DNA of 64,000 bases from Microbacterium sp. MPKO10 (GCF_026107415.2 NZ_JAPCHX010000004.1:434001-498000), one strand, 5' to 3'. Positions 1-9,429 are shown, counted from the stretch's first letter. The notes: a model not told the origin generated them from the letters alone. Program-made: numbers and translations.

Positions 1-1830
1 GCCGAGCTCGAAGGCCTGGTTGCTGCCCAACGCCACAGTGTCAGGATCCGCGAGCTTCGCCAGGGATCCGTCGGTGACAGCGAGGTCGAGTGTTTTACCG
101 GATGCTGCCGGGTCAATGCCCTGGATCGGCTTCGGTTGGACCATGGAGAACTCGCTGTCGGGGTCTCCCGTTGCGACGATGACGTTCGAGCGGATGACGG
201 GTGTGACAGCATCCACGCCGTCGATGGCCGCCACCTGCGTTCCGAGCTCGGGGGCGATGCCGCCCGCAGGAGAGGTGACGATGTAGTCGGCGGTGGTGCC
301 CTCGGCGTGCTGTGTGGCGGCTTCGGCCGACACCGTCGCAGGAACGAACAGCTGCACGATCGCGAGCGTGATGCCGAGCGCGAGCGGGATGATCGCGGTG
401 GAGAGCCGGCGGGTGAAGCTGCGGGCGTTCGCATCGGCGAGCACACCCGGCGCGACGCGGAGGCGACGCAGCACGGGACCGGCAAAGGTGAGCGACCATT
501 CGACGATGCGCGGACCAATGAGGGCGGCTCCGACGGTGATCAGAAGAGCAGCGGATGCCGGGCCGGCCAGCGCCGCCTCGCCGCGGATCACCAGGGGCAG
601 CAGCGAGGCGACAACCCCCGTGATGATGAGACTGAGCCCCGTGATGACGCGGCCACGGTTGAGCTGCGGCGTCTCGATGCGTGACTGCACGAGTGCTTCG
701 ATGGGCGGGGCCTTGGACGGGCCGCGCGCGCTGACGATCGCGGCGAGCGCTGCTGTTCCGACCGTGAGCGCGACAGCGGCGATGCCGGCCAGCGGGCTGA
801 ACGCGAGGGCGAAGTCGGCAGGAATGACACCGCCGACCGCGAACTGGTCGGCGAGCAGCTGCGCGAGGGCATAACCCGGGAGGGCACCGATCACGGCGGC
901 GATCGTCGAAACGAGTGCTGTCTCGCGGACGATGATGCCCCGCAGCTGGCGCGGGCTGGTGCCGACCGCGCGCAGGAGGGCGAAGTCGCGGCGCCGCTGC
1001 GCAATGGAGAGCGAGAGGGTGCTGGCGACCACGAACATGGCGATGATGAGCGCCACCCCGGCCAGCGATCCGCTCAGCGCAATGAGGTTCGTGCGTGCGT
1101 TGACGCCGGCGAGCGACTCGACGTCGCCGCGGGCTGCACCCACGTACGTGACGACGCCCGGCACACGGTCGGCGATCGCGGCCGAGAGCGCAGCGGCATC
1201 CGTTCCCTCGTCGGCGATGACACCGATCAGAGCGACGCTGCCCGCGTGCGGCCAAAGCGCGCCGATGGCTTGCGGGCTCAGGTAAGCGAGGGATGCTGCG
1301 TCTGCGCTGCCGATGAGGTCGACGATGCCGCTGACGGTGTAGGTGGCGGGCACTCCCCCGTGGGCGAGCTCGATGCGATCGCCCGGTTCGGCGCCGAGCG
1401 AGGAGTCGACGACGACCTGGTCTGCAGCCGCGGGGCTCTCGCCCGCCGTGAGCGCGGAGGGGGTGAGAGCAGCCGCTGCCCACGGGTGAGCGCTGATCTT
1501 TATGCCGTCACCAGCGGTCAGGGGGACCTCGACATCGGCGATGGCGCGATTCACGCCCGGCACCGCGGCAACGGCGTCGACCGTGTCGTCGTCGAGCAGG
1601 GCGCGTTCGGAGAACGGAACGGGAACGTCTTCGGGAACTGGCTTGGACTGCGGGGCACCGACGACGACGTCTGCCCCGGCGAGGCGTTCAACGGGGACGC
1701 CGCCGCGGAGTCCAGACTCGACGAGAACGCCGAGTGCTGTGCTGAGGGCGGAGGCAAGAAGCACGGCGACGATGACGCCGGCGAAGCTGCGGCGGTGGTG
1801 CGCGATGGAAGCGCGAGCAAGAGTCCACAT
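1..1830 (-). CDS. FtsX/MacB-type ABC transporter permease (3' end outside window)
   Basis: This is the membrane subunit of an ABC exporter, read from an ATG at 1830 and open to the window edge (610 codons, no stop). The N-terminus has a short basic stretch followed by one hydrophobic helix (FAGVIVAVLLASALSTALGV), then a long extracytoplasmic domain. Further hydrophobic helices and a second extracytoplasmic domain follow, which is the duplicated FtsX arrangement of roughly 800-residue actinobacterial permeases. It begins two bases after the stop of the ATPase gene, so the two are co-transcribed and probably form one complex. LolCDE/MacB-type systems move lipids, peptides or drugs or act mechanically; the substrate cannot be read from sequence. 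The protein is incomplete here only because the window ends. Confidence 0.9.
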   Translation of the reverse strand, partial: MWTLARASIAHHRRSFAGVIVAVLLASALSTALGVLVESGLRGGVPVERLAGADVVVGAPQSKPVPEDVPVPFSERALLDDDTVDAVAAVPGVNRAIADVEVPLTAGDGIKISAHPWAAAALTPSALTAGESPAAADQVVVDSSLGAEPGDRIELAHGGVPATYTVSGIVDLIGSADAASLAYLSPQAIGALWPHAGSVALIGVIADEGTDAAALSAAIADRVPGVVTYVGAARGDVESLAGVNARTNLIALSGSLAGVALIIAMFVVASTLSLSIAQRRRDFALLRAVGTSPRQLRGIIVRETALVSTIAAVIGALPGYALAQLLADQFAVGGVIPADFALAFSPLAGIAAVALTVGTAALAAIVSARGPSKAPPIEALVQSRIETPQLNRGRVITGLSLIITGVVASLLPLVIRGEAALAGPASAALLITVGAALIGPRIVEWSLTFAGPVLRRLRVAPGVLADANARSFTRRLSTAIIPLALGITLAIVQLFVPATVSAEAATQHAEGTTADYIVTSPAGGIAPELGTQVAAIDGVDAVTPVIRSNVIVATGDPDSEFSMVQPKPIQGIDPAASGKTLDLAVTDGSLAKLADPDTVALGSNQAFELG

Positions 1831-1832
1831 GG

Positions 1833-2609
1833 TCACTCCCCCAACTGCGCCATGTGCGCGGTGATGCGTGCAATGTCAGGATCATCGATGTGCCCGGCAA
1901 GCTGCCCGTCTGACAGGAAGACGACGCGGTCGGCGTATGAGGCGGCGACCGGGTCGTGCGTCACCATCACGACGGTCTGCTGTAGGTCGGTGGCTGCGTG
2001 CCGAAGCTGACCGAGCACCTGGCGGGCAGAGCGCGAGTCGAGGGCACCGGTCGGCTCGTCGGCGAACACGGCGGCGGGGCGGGTGACCAGCGCGCGTGCG
2101 ATGGCGGCGCGCTGCTGCTGCCCTCCAGAGAGCTGCTGGGGCCGGCGCTCGACGAGGTCGGCGATGCCGACGGACTGCACAACGTGGTCGAACCAGGCTG
2201 AATTGACCGGATGCTGTCCCAGCAGCAGCGGAAGTGTGATGTTCTGTGCGATCGAGAGCTGCGGCAGCAGGTTGTACGACTGGAACACGAAGCCGATGTG
2301 GTCGCGGCGAAAACGCGTGAGCTGGCGTTCGGGCAGTCCAGAGATCCGGATGCTGCCGAGCGCGACGGATCCCGACGTCGGCACGTCGAGCCCGGCGGCG
2401 AGGTGCATGAGTGTGCTCTTGCCCGAGCCGGACGGGCCCATGATGGCAGTGAATGAGGCGGTGGGGATCTGCAGCGAGACGCCGGCGAGGGCGGTGACGG
2501 ATGCTGTTCCGCTGCCGTATGTCTTGACGACGTTCTCAAGGTGAACGGCGGGCGGTGGCGGTGTGGCGGAACCGATTGTGGGGCTGATTGATGGGGTCTG
2601 TAAGGTCAT
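1833..2609 (-). CDS. ABC transporter ATP-binding protein, MacB/LolD family
   Basis: This is the cytoplasmic ATPase partner of the downstream FtsX-like permease. It is 258 residues long, with a disordered Ser/Pro-rich leader of about 20 residues before the domain. It shows Walker A GPSGSGKST, the Q-loop (FVFQSYNLLP), signature LSGGQQQR, Walker B AVFADEPTGALD and the H-loop MVTHD. The sequence ADEPTGALDS is typical of the MacB/LolD/FtsE group rather than of importers. Its stop is followed after two bases by the permease ATG. The two-component genes start about 110 bp away on the other strand, and such kinases often control neighbouring exporters of this type. The functional link is inferred only from position. 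Confidence 0.93.
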   Translation of the reverse strand: MTLQTPSISPTIGSATPPPPAVHLENVVKTYGSGTASVTALAGVSLQIPTASFTAIMGPSGSGKSTLMHLAAGLDVPTSGSVALGSIRISGLPERQLTRFRRDHIGFVFQSYNLLPQLSIAQNITLPLLLGQHPVNSAWFDHVVQSVGIADLVERRPQQLSGGQQQRAAIARALVTRPAAVFADEPTGALDSRSARQVLGQLRHAATDLQQTVVMVTHDPVAASYADRVVFLSDGQLAGHIDDPDIARITAHMAQLGE

Positions 2610-2717
2610 ACTCCGACGCTACGAATCCGCCGCCACGTGCACACGGGTGCTGACCAGAGACTTGATGGTGGGGCCAGCACTACCGACAGCAGAGCGCCAG
2701 TCAGCGAAGATGGGGGT

Positions 2718-3977
2718 ATGCCCACAGCATCCGCCACCGCCTTTCGGCCACGTTGGCGCGCCTTCGCATTCATCGGCATCGAAGCCGGCTGGTGGCTTGT
2801 CGGCCTCTTCTACGCGTGTGCAGTACTCGCCGTCGCGCCGTTTCTGCTGTTCGGCATCGGCTGGTACGCGGTGCCCACCCTCGTGGAATGGCTCGACTCT
2901 CTCGCGAACGGCGGCCGCACTCGCGCCGCCGGATTCGCCCGAACGCGAGCGCCCGAACATCAACCTCCGGTGCACCGCGACCTGACGTTCCGCGATCGCA
3001 TGGCCCTGGTTACGACCCCGGAGTTTCAGCGCAACGCCACGTGGCTGCTCGCGCACCTGTTCCTGATGCCGATCATCGTCGCCCTCGGCATCGGCCTGCC
3101 ACTCGTCGCCATCAACAGCTCGCTCGCGATCGTGTACTGGTGGGCGGCCCCACTCGACGACCCCGCGATCGCCATGTTCCCCATCACGAGCTGGCCGCTG
3201 GCACTCGCGTCGCTTGCGATCGGTATCGTCGCCGGGGTTCTCGGCTGGGTCATTCTGCCGGGGCTCGGGCGACGAACCGCGAGCAGTACGCTGTCACTTC
3301 TCTGGCCCGACCGCGTGCCCGAAATGGAGCAGCGCATCGAGTCGCTGTCGCGCAGCCGGGCCGCCGCACTCGACGCCCACGCGAGTGAACTGCGGCGCAT
3401 TGAGCGCGAGCTGCACGACGGCGCACAGAACAGGCTCGTCGGCGTCGTGATGATGATCGGGTTGGCACAGCGGACGATGACGGATGACCCGGAAACAGCC
3501 GCCGCCCATTTGGAGCGGGCGCAGGCGGCAGCATCCGATGCTCTCACCGGTCTGCGGGAGATGGTGCACGATATCTATCCGCCGATCCTCGACGAGCAAG
3601 GGCTGGCGGGAGCCGCATCGACGCTCACCAGTCGCATGAGCGTGCCGACGTCGCTGGATGTGGCGGAGCTGCGCCGCGCCCCGGCCGCGGTGGAATCGGC
3701 CGCGTACTTCGTGCTTGCCGAAGCACTCACGAACGCGGCGAAGTATGCCGAAGCCTCGCACGTTGCGGTCACGCTGAGCACGCAATCCGGGTCGCCGGAA
3801 GACATCCTTGTCGTGCGCGTGCACGATGATGGGCGCGGCGGTGCCATCGTCGGAGGAACGGGTTCCGGGCTGGCGGGCGTCGCGCGTCGCGCCGAGTCGC
3901 TCGGAGGTACGCTCACGATGTCGAGCCCGGTTGGAGGGCCCACCGAGATGAAAGTCGAGTTGCCGTGCGGATTCTGA
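2718..3977 (+). CDS. Sensor histidine kinase, HisKA_3 (NarL-partner) type
   Basis: A membrane histidine kinase of 419 residues. I chose the ATG at 2718 because a GGGGG run lies just before it and the protein then starts shortly before the first helix; in-frame codons from 2637 lie upstream. Two pairs of hydrophobic segments, around residues 15-60 and 110-190, suggest four membrane passes. The dimerisation/phosphoacceptor helix contains ELHDGAQNRL with His near residue 233, which is the HisKA_3 signature. A HATPase domain follows, with an N-box (EALTNAAKYA) and a G-box (DDGRGG, GSGLAGVARR). The 3' end overlaps the response regulator by 13 bases, so translation is probably coupled. The signal sensed is unknown; the adjacent MacB-type exporter is a plausible target. 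Confidence 0.92.
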   Translation: MPTASATAFRPRWRAFAFIGIEAGWWLVGLFYACAVLAVAPFLLFGIGWYAVPTLVEWLDSLANGGRTRAAGFARTRAPEHQPPVHRDLTFRDRMALVTTPEFQRNATWLLAHLFLMPIIVALGIGLPLVAINSSLAIVYWWAAPLDDPAIAMFPITSWPLALASLAIGIVAGVLGWVILPGLGRRTASSTLSLLWPDRVPEMEQRIESLSRSRAAALDAHASELRRIERELHDGAQNRLVGVVMMIGLAQRTMTDDPETAAAHLERAQAAASDALTGLREMVHDIYPPILDEQGLAGAASTLTSRMSVPTSLDVAELRRAPAAVESAAYFVLAEALTNAAKYAEASHVAVTLSTQSGSPEDILVVRVHDDGRGGAIVGGTGSGLAGVARRAESLGGTLTMSSPVGGPTEMKVELPCGF

Positions 3978-4609
3978 TTGCCGAAGACGATGCCCTGCTG
4001 CGGGCCGGACTGACGATGCTTCTCGAGGGCGAGGGGATCGAGGTCGCTGCCGCCGCGGACAACGCCGACGATGTGCTGGCCGCGTTTGACGCGCAGGAGG
4101 TCGACGGCGCGGTGCTCGATGTGCGGATGCCGCCGACGTTCACGAATGAAGGGCTGAGGGCAGCGCTCGAGATGCGGGAGCGGCGACCGGGCTTTCCCGT
4201 GCTCGTGCTTTCCGCGTATGTCGAGGACAGCTACGCGGCAAAACTTCTCGGTGAGGGAGCGTCAGGCGTCGGGTATCTGCTGAAGGAACGCGTCGGCGAT
4301 GTCGGCGAGTTCGTTGGCGCTCTGCGTCGCGTCGTTGAGGGCGGCACGGCGATGGACCCGGAAGTGATCGCGCAGCTCGTGAGCCGCCGGCACGCCGACG
4401 ACCCGGTGCAGCGGCTCACTCCGCGTGAGCGAGAGGTGCTGAGCCTTGTGGCGCAGGGCATGGGAAACGCCGCCATCTCAGAACAGCTCGTGGTCTCTGA
4501 AGCGGCTGTCGGCAAGCACATCGGCAACATCTTCTCGAAGCTCGACCTCGCGCCCGACGACACGGGGCACCGCCGCGTACTGGCGACGCTCGCGTACCTG
4601 CGGTCGTGA
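3965..4609 (+). CDS. LuxR/NarL-family response regulator
   Basis: A 214-residue two-component response regulator starting at a GTG that overlaps the kinase gene. The receiver domain (about residues 1-120) has the acidic pair in IAEDD, the phosphoacceptor Asp near residue 52 in AVLDVRMPP, and the conserved Lys in LLKERVGD. A LuxR-type helix-turn-helix follows near residues 148-200 (LTPREREVLSLVAQG, VSEAAVGKHIGNIFSKL). Phosphorylation by the upstream HisKA_3 kinase is expected to drive dimerisation and DNA binding. Its stop lies two bases from the convergent stop of the malate:quinone oxidoreductase gene. Confidence 0.94.
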   Translation: MRILIAEDDALLRAGLTMLLEGEGIEVAAAADNADDVLAAFDAQEVDGAVLDVRMPPTFTNEGLRAALEMRERRPGFPVLVLSAYVEDSYAAKLLGEGASGVGYLLKERVGDVGEFVGALRRVVEGGTAMDPEVIAQLVSRRHADDPVQRLTPREREVLSLVAQGMGNAAISEQLVVSEAAVGKHIGNIFSKLDLAPDDTGHRRVLATLAYLRS

Positions 4610-4611
4610 CT

Positions 4612-6093
4612 TCAGCGGCCGATGTTGAGCGCCTCTGACGTCTCGCTCAGCACCTCGTCTGCGCGCTCCGCGACTTCGTTGAGCGTGGTGCCGTAGGTGG
4701 GGATCATCTCACGCAGCGCGGGCTCCCATTCGTCGGCCTTCGCCGGGAAGCAGCGCTTGAGGATGTTCAGCATGATCGGCACCGCCGTCGATGCCCCCGG
4801 GGACGCCCCGAGCAGACCCGAGATCGACCCGTCGGCACTCGCGATGACCTCGGTGCCGAACTGCAGAACGCCGCCCTTGTCGGCATCCTTCTTCATCACC
4901 TGCGCGCGCTGACCGGCCGTGATGAGGTACCAATCCTTCTGCTTCGCGGTCGGCATGAACTCCGTGAGCGACTCGAACCGCTTGCTCTTGCTGGCCATGA
5001 GCTCACCGAGCAGGTACTTGATGAGGTCGGGGTTGTCTTTCGCCACAGCCAGCATCGGGATGAGGTTGTGCGGGCGCACCTGCGTGACGAGATCCCAAAT
5101 GTGCCCGTTCTTCAAGAACTTGGGGCTGAATCCGGCGTACGGCCCGAACAGCAGGCTGGGCGTGCCGTCGACCATGCGGGCGTCGAGGTGCGGCACCGAC
5201 ATCGGCGGAGCACCGACCGCGGCCTGACTGTACACCTTCGCCTTGTGCTGCTCGACGATCTTCTGGTTGTCGGTGCGCAAGAACTGGCCCGAGATCGGGA
5301 AGACGCCGTAGCCCTTGATCTCTGGAATGCCCGACTTCTGCAGCAGCTTGAGCGCCCAGCCGCCCGCGCCGACGAAGACGAAGCGCGCTCGCATCTGCCC
5401 TGGCGTGCTGCCGACGCGATGCTTGTATTTCACCAGCCAGGTGCCGTCTTTCTGCTTCTTCAGCGACTTCACCTCGGTGTTGAGATTGAGGTTGGCACCG
5501 GATGCTGTCGCCGCATCGAACAGCTGATGCGTCAGCGACCCGAAGTCGACGTCTGTGCCCGCCGGCTGCCAGGTGGCGGCGAATGGCTGGTCTTCTTTGA
5601 GCCGCTTCTTCATGAGCAGCGGCGCCCACTTGTTGATGACCTTCGGGTCGTCAGAGAACTCGATGCCCTCGAACAGCGGCTGCTTCTTCAGCAGCTCGCA
5701 ACGCCGCTTGAGGTACTCGACGCTCTTCTCGCCCCGCACGAACGTCATGTGCGGCGTGGCATTGATGAACGTGTTGGGGTCGGTGATGAGCCCCTTCTCG
5801 ACGAGGTGGCTCCAGTACTGACGGCTCACCTGAAACTGCTCGTTGATGCCGACGGCCTTCGCGGCGTCGATCGAGCCGTCTTTCGCCTGCGGCATGTAGT
5901 TGAGCTCGCACAGCGCCGAGTGCCCGGTGCCCGCGTTGTTCCAGGGGTTCGACGACTCCTGGGCCACGTCGCCGAGCCGCTCGAAGATCTCGATCTTCCA
6001 GGTGGGCTCAAGCTGTGAAATCAGGGACGCAAGTGTGGCGCTCATGATGCCGCCCCCGATGAGGGCGACATCGACCGGCTGGGAAGACGTCAT
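4612..6093 (-). CDS. mqo: Malate:quinone oxidoreductase
   Basis: FAD-dependent peripheral membrane enzyme that oxidises malate to oxaloacetate and passes electrons to the quinone pool, so it serves both the TCA cycle and the respiratory chain. The N-terminal dinucleotide-binding motif is VALIGGGIMSATLA, followed by the family hallmarks ESSNPWNNAGTGHSALCELNY and, later, SGQFLRTDN, GPYAGFSPK and LLGASPGASTAVPIML. The frame is open further upstream to 6306, but the ATG at 6093 has GGAAG just before it and gives 493 residues, the usual family length. This protein ends convergently with the response regulator gene. Actinobacteria commonly use Mqo alongside or instead of malate dehydrogenase. Confidence 0.97.
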   Translation of the reverse strand: MTSSQPVDVALIGGGIMSATLASLISQLEPTWKIEIFERLGDVAQESSNPWNNAGTGHSALCELNYMPQAKDGSIDAAKAVGINEQFQVSRQYWSHLVEKGLITDPNTFINATPHMTFVRGEKSVEYLKRRCELLKKQPLFEGIEFSDDPKVINKWAPLLMKKRLKEDQPFAATWQPAGTDVDFGSLTHQLFDAATASGANLNLNTEVKSLKKQKDGTWLVKYKHRVGSTPGQMRARFVFVGAGGWALKLLQKSGIPEIKGYGVFPISGQFLRTDNQKIVEQHKAKVYSQAAVGAPPMSVPHLDARMVDGTPSLLFGPYAGFSPKFLKNGHIWDLVTQVRPHNLIPMLAVAKDNPDLIKYLLGELMASKSKRFESLTEFMPTAKQKDWYLITAGQRAQVMKKDADKGGVLQFGTEVIASADGSISGLLGASPGASTAVPIMLNILKRCFPAKADEWEPALREMIPTYGTTLNEVAERADEVLSETSEALNIGR

Positions 6094-6247
6094 GGCTTCC
6101 ATTCTAAGGCGACTGGGCATGTGCTCCGGACCTCGGCAGAACACACCCCTCCTGCGCCGCGGTACCCGGCGGTCGGGCGCACCAGAACGCGACGCCCCGA
6201 CCCGCGAGAACACACCGTCTCTTGGCACCTCGACGCCGATGCTCGGA

Positions 6248-7906
6248 TCAGCGGCGGACAGCATCCCGACTGCGACGCACATGGCTGCGGGCGTGGTCGA
6301 CCGCACTGTTCAGATCGCTGAACAGGTGATTGCGGTGCCGCAGCGAGGCCACAACCCCCACGCGAATCGCGAGCTCACGATGTTCAGGCGGGATGCCCTT
6401 GATGAGCACAGTGATTCCGCGGCGCTCGAGCGTGTGAACCAGCTCGGTGAGCACCTGGGCGCCCGTGGCATCGAGCACCTGCAGCTGTGAGAGCCGCAGG
6501 ATGACCACCGAGGGGCCGTGCACGCCATTCACCTGAGCGAGCGCGCGCTCGGCGGCGCCGAAGAACAGGGCGCCCTCGAGCCGAAACAGCGCGATGCTCT
6601 CATCGTCGCTCTCGCCCGGAGCCGGCAGCTCTTCACGATGGACTCGTGCCGACTTTGCCAGACGCCGCAGCGTGAAGAAGGCCGCGGCCAGAATGCCGAC
6701 TCCGACCGCGTAGATCAGATCGACGCTCACGGTCACGAGCGCCGTAAGGGTGAAGACGAGTGCGTCAGAGCGGGTGGAGCCGAGGATCGTGCGCACCGTC
6801 GTGAACGAGATCATCCGCACCGCCGTCACCATCAGAACGCCCGAGAGCGCGGCGAGCGGAATCGTCGACACGACGGCGCTGGCCACGTAGACCACCAGCA
6901 GCAGAACGAGCGTATGCACGATCGACGCCAGTCGCGTCTTGGCCCCAGAACGGATGCTGACGGCCGTGCGCGCGATCGCCCCGGTCGCCGGCATGCCACC
7001 GAAGAGCCCCGAGGCGAGAGAGGCGAGCCCTTGACCGACCAGCTCGCGATCGGCGTTGTACGGACCGGTGTCCGAAATGGATGCTGCCACGCGAGCAGCC
7101 AGTAGAGACTCGATCGCGGCGAGCGCCGCAACGGTGAACGCCGGCCCGACGAGCGCGAGAACCATCGCGCTGTCCCAGACGGGCAGCGTCGGGGCCGGAA
7201 GCGACGCCGGGAGCTCGCCGATCGTGGCGACCGGAAGCTGGAAGACGGCAGCGCCGACGGTCACAATGATGATCGCGATGATCGAACCGGGAAGCGCCCG
7301 ATGGATCTTCGGCGTGACGATCATGATCGCCGCGACAAGTGCCGCGATGATCAGGGGCCACCACACCGTCGCCGGGTCAATGTCCCCGGCGGATTCGACG
7401 GCGGCGATGAAGGCGTTGGTGCTCGGGCCGGGCGCCGCGCCCAGAGCGGCGGGAACCTGCTGCAGAAAGATGATGACGGCGATGCCGAGAGTGAAACCTT
7501 CGATGACCGGCCACGGGATGAACGCGACGGCACCGCCGAGCCTGAGCGCTCCGGCGGCGAGCACGATCAGCCCGGCGAGGAGGCAGACGAACGCGAGCGC
7601 TTCGACGCCGTGGGTGGCGATGACGGGCCCCAGCACGACGACCATAGCACCGGTGGGCCCGGACACCTGCACGTTCGATCCGCCGAAGACCGCGGCGACG
7701 ACACCCGCGATGATCGCGGTGATCAAGCCGCTCTCGGCACCCGCGCCGGAGCTCACGCCGAAGGCGAGGGCCAGCGGAAGAGCGACGATCCCGACCGTGA
7801 CACCGGCCAACAGGTCGCGCCGCCACGATCGCGGAACTTCCCGGTAGTCGCTGGCCCGAGGCAACAGGGCACGCAGCGACCGGGCTGCGTGTGCGAGCCT
7901 GCTCAT
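6248..7906 (-). CDS. SulP-family anion transporter with STAS domain
   Basis: A 552-residue inner-membrane transporter of the SulP/SLC26 family, whose members carry sulfate, bicarbonate or other anions. It opens with the conserved cytoplasmic lead (YREVPRSWRRDLLAGVTVGI) and runs through about a dozen hydrophobic helices, with SGPTGAMVV and QGLASLASGLFGGMPATGAI characteristic of the family core. A C-terminal STAS domain spans about residues 440-540 (RLEGALFFGAA, VVILRLSQLQVLDATG). The ATG overlaps the stop of the ArsR gene by 4 bases, so the two are translationally coupled. Co-transcription with an ArsR regulator is atypical for plain sulfate uptake. Bicarbonate transport is equally possible. 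Confidence 0.94.
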   Translation of the reverse strand: MSRLAHAARSLRALLPRASDYREVPRSWRRDLLAGVTVGIVALPLALAFGVSSGAGAESGLITAIIAGVVAAVFGGSNVQVSGPTGAMVVVLGPVIATHGVEALAFVCLLAGLIVLAAGALRLGGAVAFIPWPVIEGFTLGIAVIIFLQQVPAALGAAPGPSTNAFIAAVESAGDIDPATVWWPLIIAALVAAIMIVTPKIHRALPGSIIAIIIVTVGAAVFQLPVATIGELPASLPAPTLPVWDSAMVLALVGPAFTVAALAAIESLLAARVAASISDTGPYNADRELVGQGLASLASGLFGGMPATGAIARTAVSIRSGAKTRLASIVHTLVLLLVVYVASAVVSTIPLAALSGVLMVTAVRMISFTTVRTILGSTRSDALVFTLTALVTVSVDLIYAVGVGILAAAFFTLRRLAKSARVHREELPAPGESDDESIALFRLEGALFFGAAERALAQVNGVHGPSVVILRLSQLQVLDATGAQVLTELVHTLERRGITVLIKGIPPEHRELAIRVGVVASLRHRNHLFSDLNSAVDHARSHVRRSRDAVRR

Positions 7907-8286
7907 TGTGAGTGAGCTGCGGGAGCGTCCGTCAGTTCGACCGACGACATCAGCTGCTGCTGGTTCTGGCGCAGCACCTCCGTCAGCAGCTCGCGGGCAA
8001 CGCGGAGAAAGTCGGCGACCTGCGGAAAGGCGATCCGGTAGAACACCAGACTGCCGCGCCGCTCCGCAACCACGAGGTGGTGCCGACGCAAGACCGAGAG
8101 GTGCTGCGACAGATGCGAGGCCTCCAGCCCCGTGTCTGCCAGCAGTTCAGACACCGACATCTCCTGCTGGGCACACAGCAGCTCGAGAACGCGCACGCGA
8201 ACCGGGTGCGACAGCCCCTTGAAGAGGTTCGCCTTCACCTCGTACAGCGGTTTCTGTGCGTCCCACCCTGAATCCACTATTCTCAC
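7903..8286 (-). CDS. ArsR-family transcriptional regulator
   Basis: A small winged-helix regulator of about 127 residues. The HTH core runs through HPVRVRVLELLCAQQEMSVSELLADTGL to HLSQHLSVLRRHHLVV, followed by the wing RRGSLVFYRI, which is typical of ArsR proteins. I favour the GTG at 8286, because GAAGGA sits five bases before it; an ATG at 8292 overlaps that ribosome site. No cysteine pair of the classic arsenic site (ELCVCDL) is present, though there is a single Cys in ELLCAQQE, so the inducer may not be a metalloid. The gene is directly upstream of and overlaps the SulP transporter, which it presumably represses together with itself. Confidence 0.9.
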   Translation of the reverse strand: MRIVDSGWDAQKPLYEVKANLFKGLSHPVRVRVLELLCAQQEMSVSELLADTGLEASHLSQHLSVLRRHHLVVAERRGSLVFYRIAFPQVADFLRVARELLTEVLRQNQQQLMSSVELTDAPAAHSQ

Positions 8287-8303
8287 CAGCATCCTTCATG
8301 ATT

Positions 8304-8319
8304 TGATGAATCCATCATA
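8304..8319 (-). promoter_or_regulatory. Candidate ArsR operator and -10 of the arsR-sulP operon
   Basis: An imperfect palindrome TGATGAATCCATCA (8304-8317) lies about 20 bases upstream of the arsR start codon. It overlaps a TATGAT hexamer on the minus strand (8314-8319) that could serve as -10 box. The upstream -35 (TTTCGT at 18 bp) is weak. An operator overlapping the -10 would fit autorepression by the ArsR protein. The assignment rests only on symmetry and position. Confidence 0.35.
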
Positions 8320-8559
8320 TGACAGGATCGTGAAAGCACGAAAACGCGACCGGACGCTCCGCGTTTGTCGGAAACATCACTCCCGATGCGCCCGGCGGCG
8401 GCACGACGTTCACTCCCCCGCACAGGTCAGTTGCCCGTGCCACTCCGCGCACCTATATTCGTCTCACTGGCCACCACGCCGACGCGATCACGTGACGATG
8501 CGCAGATCGCAACGAACAGACCGAGGCGTACACAAGCAGGCAGACAGAAAGGGTCGACG

Positions 8560-9396
8560 ATGACCACCTCCTTTCGAGGCGCAACCGTTCTCATAACCGG
8601 CGCCGGAAGCGGCATCGGCCGGCTCATGGCCCTCGGCGCGGCCGAGCGCGGGGCACACGTTGTCATCTGGGATCTCGCAGCGGGCGCCGCCGAGGCGGTC
8701 TGCACCGAGATCGTGGCGAAAGGCGGCGAGGCACAGTGGGCGGCGGTCGATGTCTCAAACACGGATGCTGTCGCCGCGGCAGCATCCTCGACCCCACCGG
8801 TCGACGTGCTCGTCAACAATGCGGGCATCGTGACCGGTCAGCATCTTCTTGACGCGACGGACGACGCCATCAAGCGCACGTTCGATGTCAATACGCTCGC
8901 GCTGTTCTGGGTGACGCGGGCGTTCCTCCCCGGCATGATCGAGCGACAACGCGGCACGGTTGTCACGGTGTCGAGTGCGGCGTCGCTCGTGGGCGTGGCG
9001 AAGCAGACTGACTACGCGGCGAGCAAGTTCGCCGCGCGGGGCTTTGCCGAGTCGCTCAAGGCCGAGCTGCGCACTCTCGGCAGTCCCGTGCGGTCGATGG
9101 TGGCGTGCCCGTATTACATTGACACCGGCATGTTCGCGGGGGTGCAGACGCGCTTTCCGCGCATCCTGCCGATCATGACGCCCGAGTACGTGGTGCGGCG
9201 CATTCTCGACGGCATTGAGGGTGGCCGGACGGAACTGCTGATGCCGCGCTTCACGAAGCTCGTCAATCCGGCGCGCATCCTGCCGGTTCCGGCGTTCGAT
9301 GCGTTGATGAACTTCTTTGGCGTCAACAGCACGATGGATCACTTCGTCGGCAGAAAGTCTCCGTCGCCGGTCGCTGAGGCTGCCGACCAGGACTGA
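8560..9396 (+). CDS. Short-chain dehydrogenase/reductase (SDR family)
   Basis: A 278-residue NAD(P)-dependent classical SDR. The cofactor motif TGAGSGIG is at residues 13-20, NNAG near residue 84, the catalytic Ser in VSSAASLVG and the Tyr/Lys pair in YAASK near residue 152. The region after it (CPYYIDTGMFAGVQ, then KLVNPARILPVPAFDALMNFFGV) resembles SDRs of the retinol dehydrogenase / 17-beta-hydroxysteroid dehydrogenase type, so a lipophilic alcohol or ketone is a reasonable substrate guess. The frame is open upstream to 8365, but the ATG at 8560 is preceded by GAAAGGG and puts the Rossmann fold at the usual distance. It stands alone, convergent with the DUF4012 gene. Confidence 0.92.
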   Translation: MTTSFRGATVLITGAGSGIGRLMALGAAERGAHVVIWDLAAGAAEAVCTEIVAKGGEAQWAAVDVSNTDAVAAAASSTPPVDVLVNNAGIVTGQHLLDATDDAIKRTFDVNTLALFWVTRAFLPGMIERQRGTVVTVSSAASLVGVAKQTDYAASKFAARGFAESLKAELRTLGSPVRSMVACPYYIDTGMFAGVQTRFPRILPIMTPEYVVRRILDGIEGGRTELLMPRFTKLVNPARILPVPAFDALMNFFGVNSTMDHFVGRKSPSPVAEAADQD

Positions 9397-9429
9397 TGAG
9401 GCGGCGTCAGCGCTCCGTGCCCGCGCCCG

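Noticed and set aside
113-1483. 456-codon minus-strand open frame rich in Arg
   Set aside because: It overlaps the FtsX-type permease frame, has Arg/His/Pro-rich composition typical of an off-frame high-GC read, and lacks any domain.
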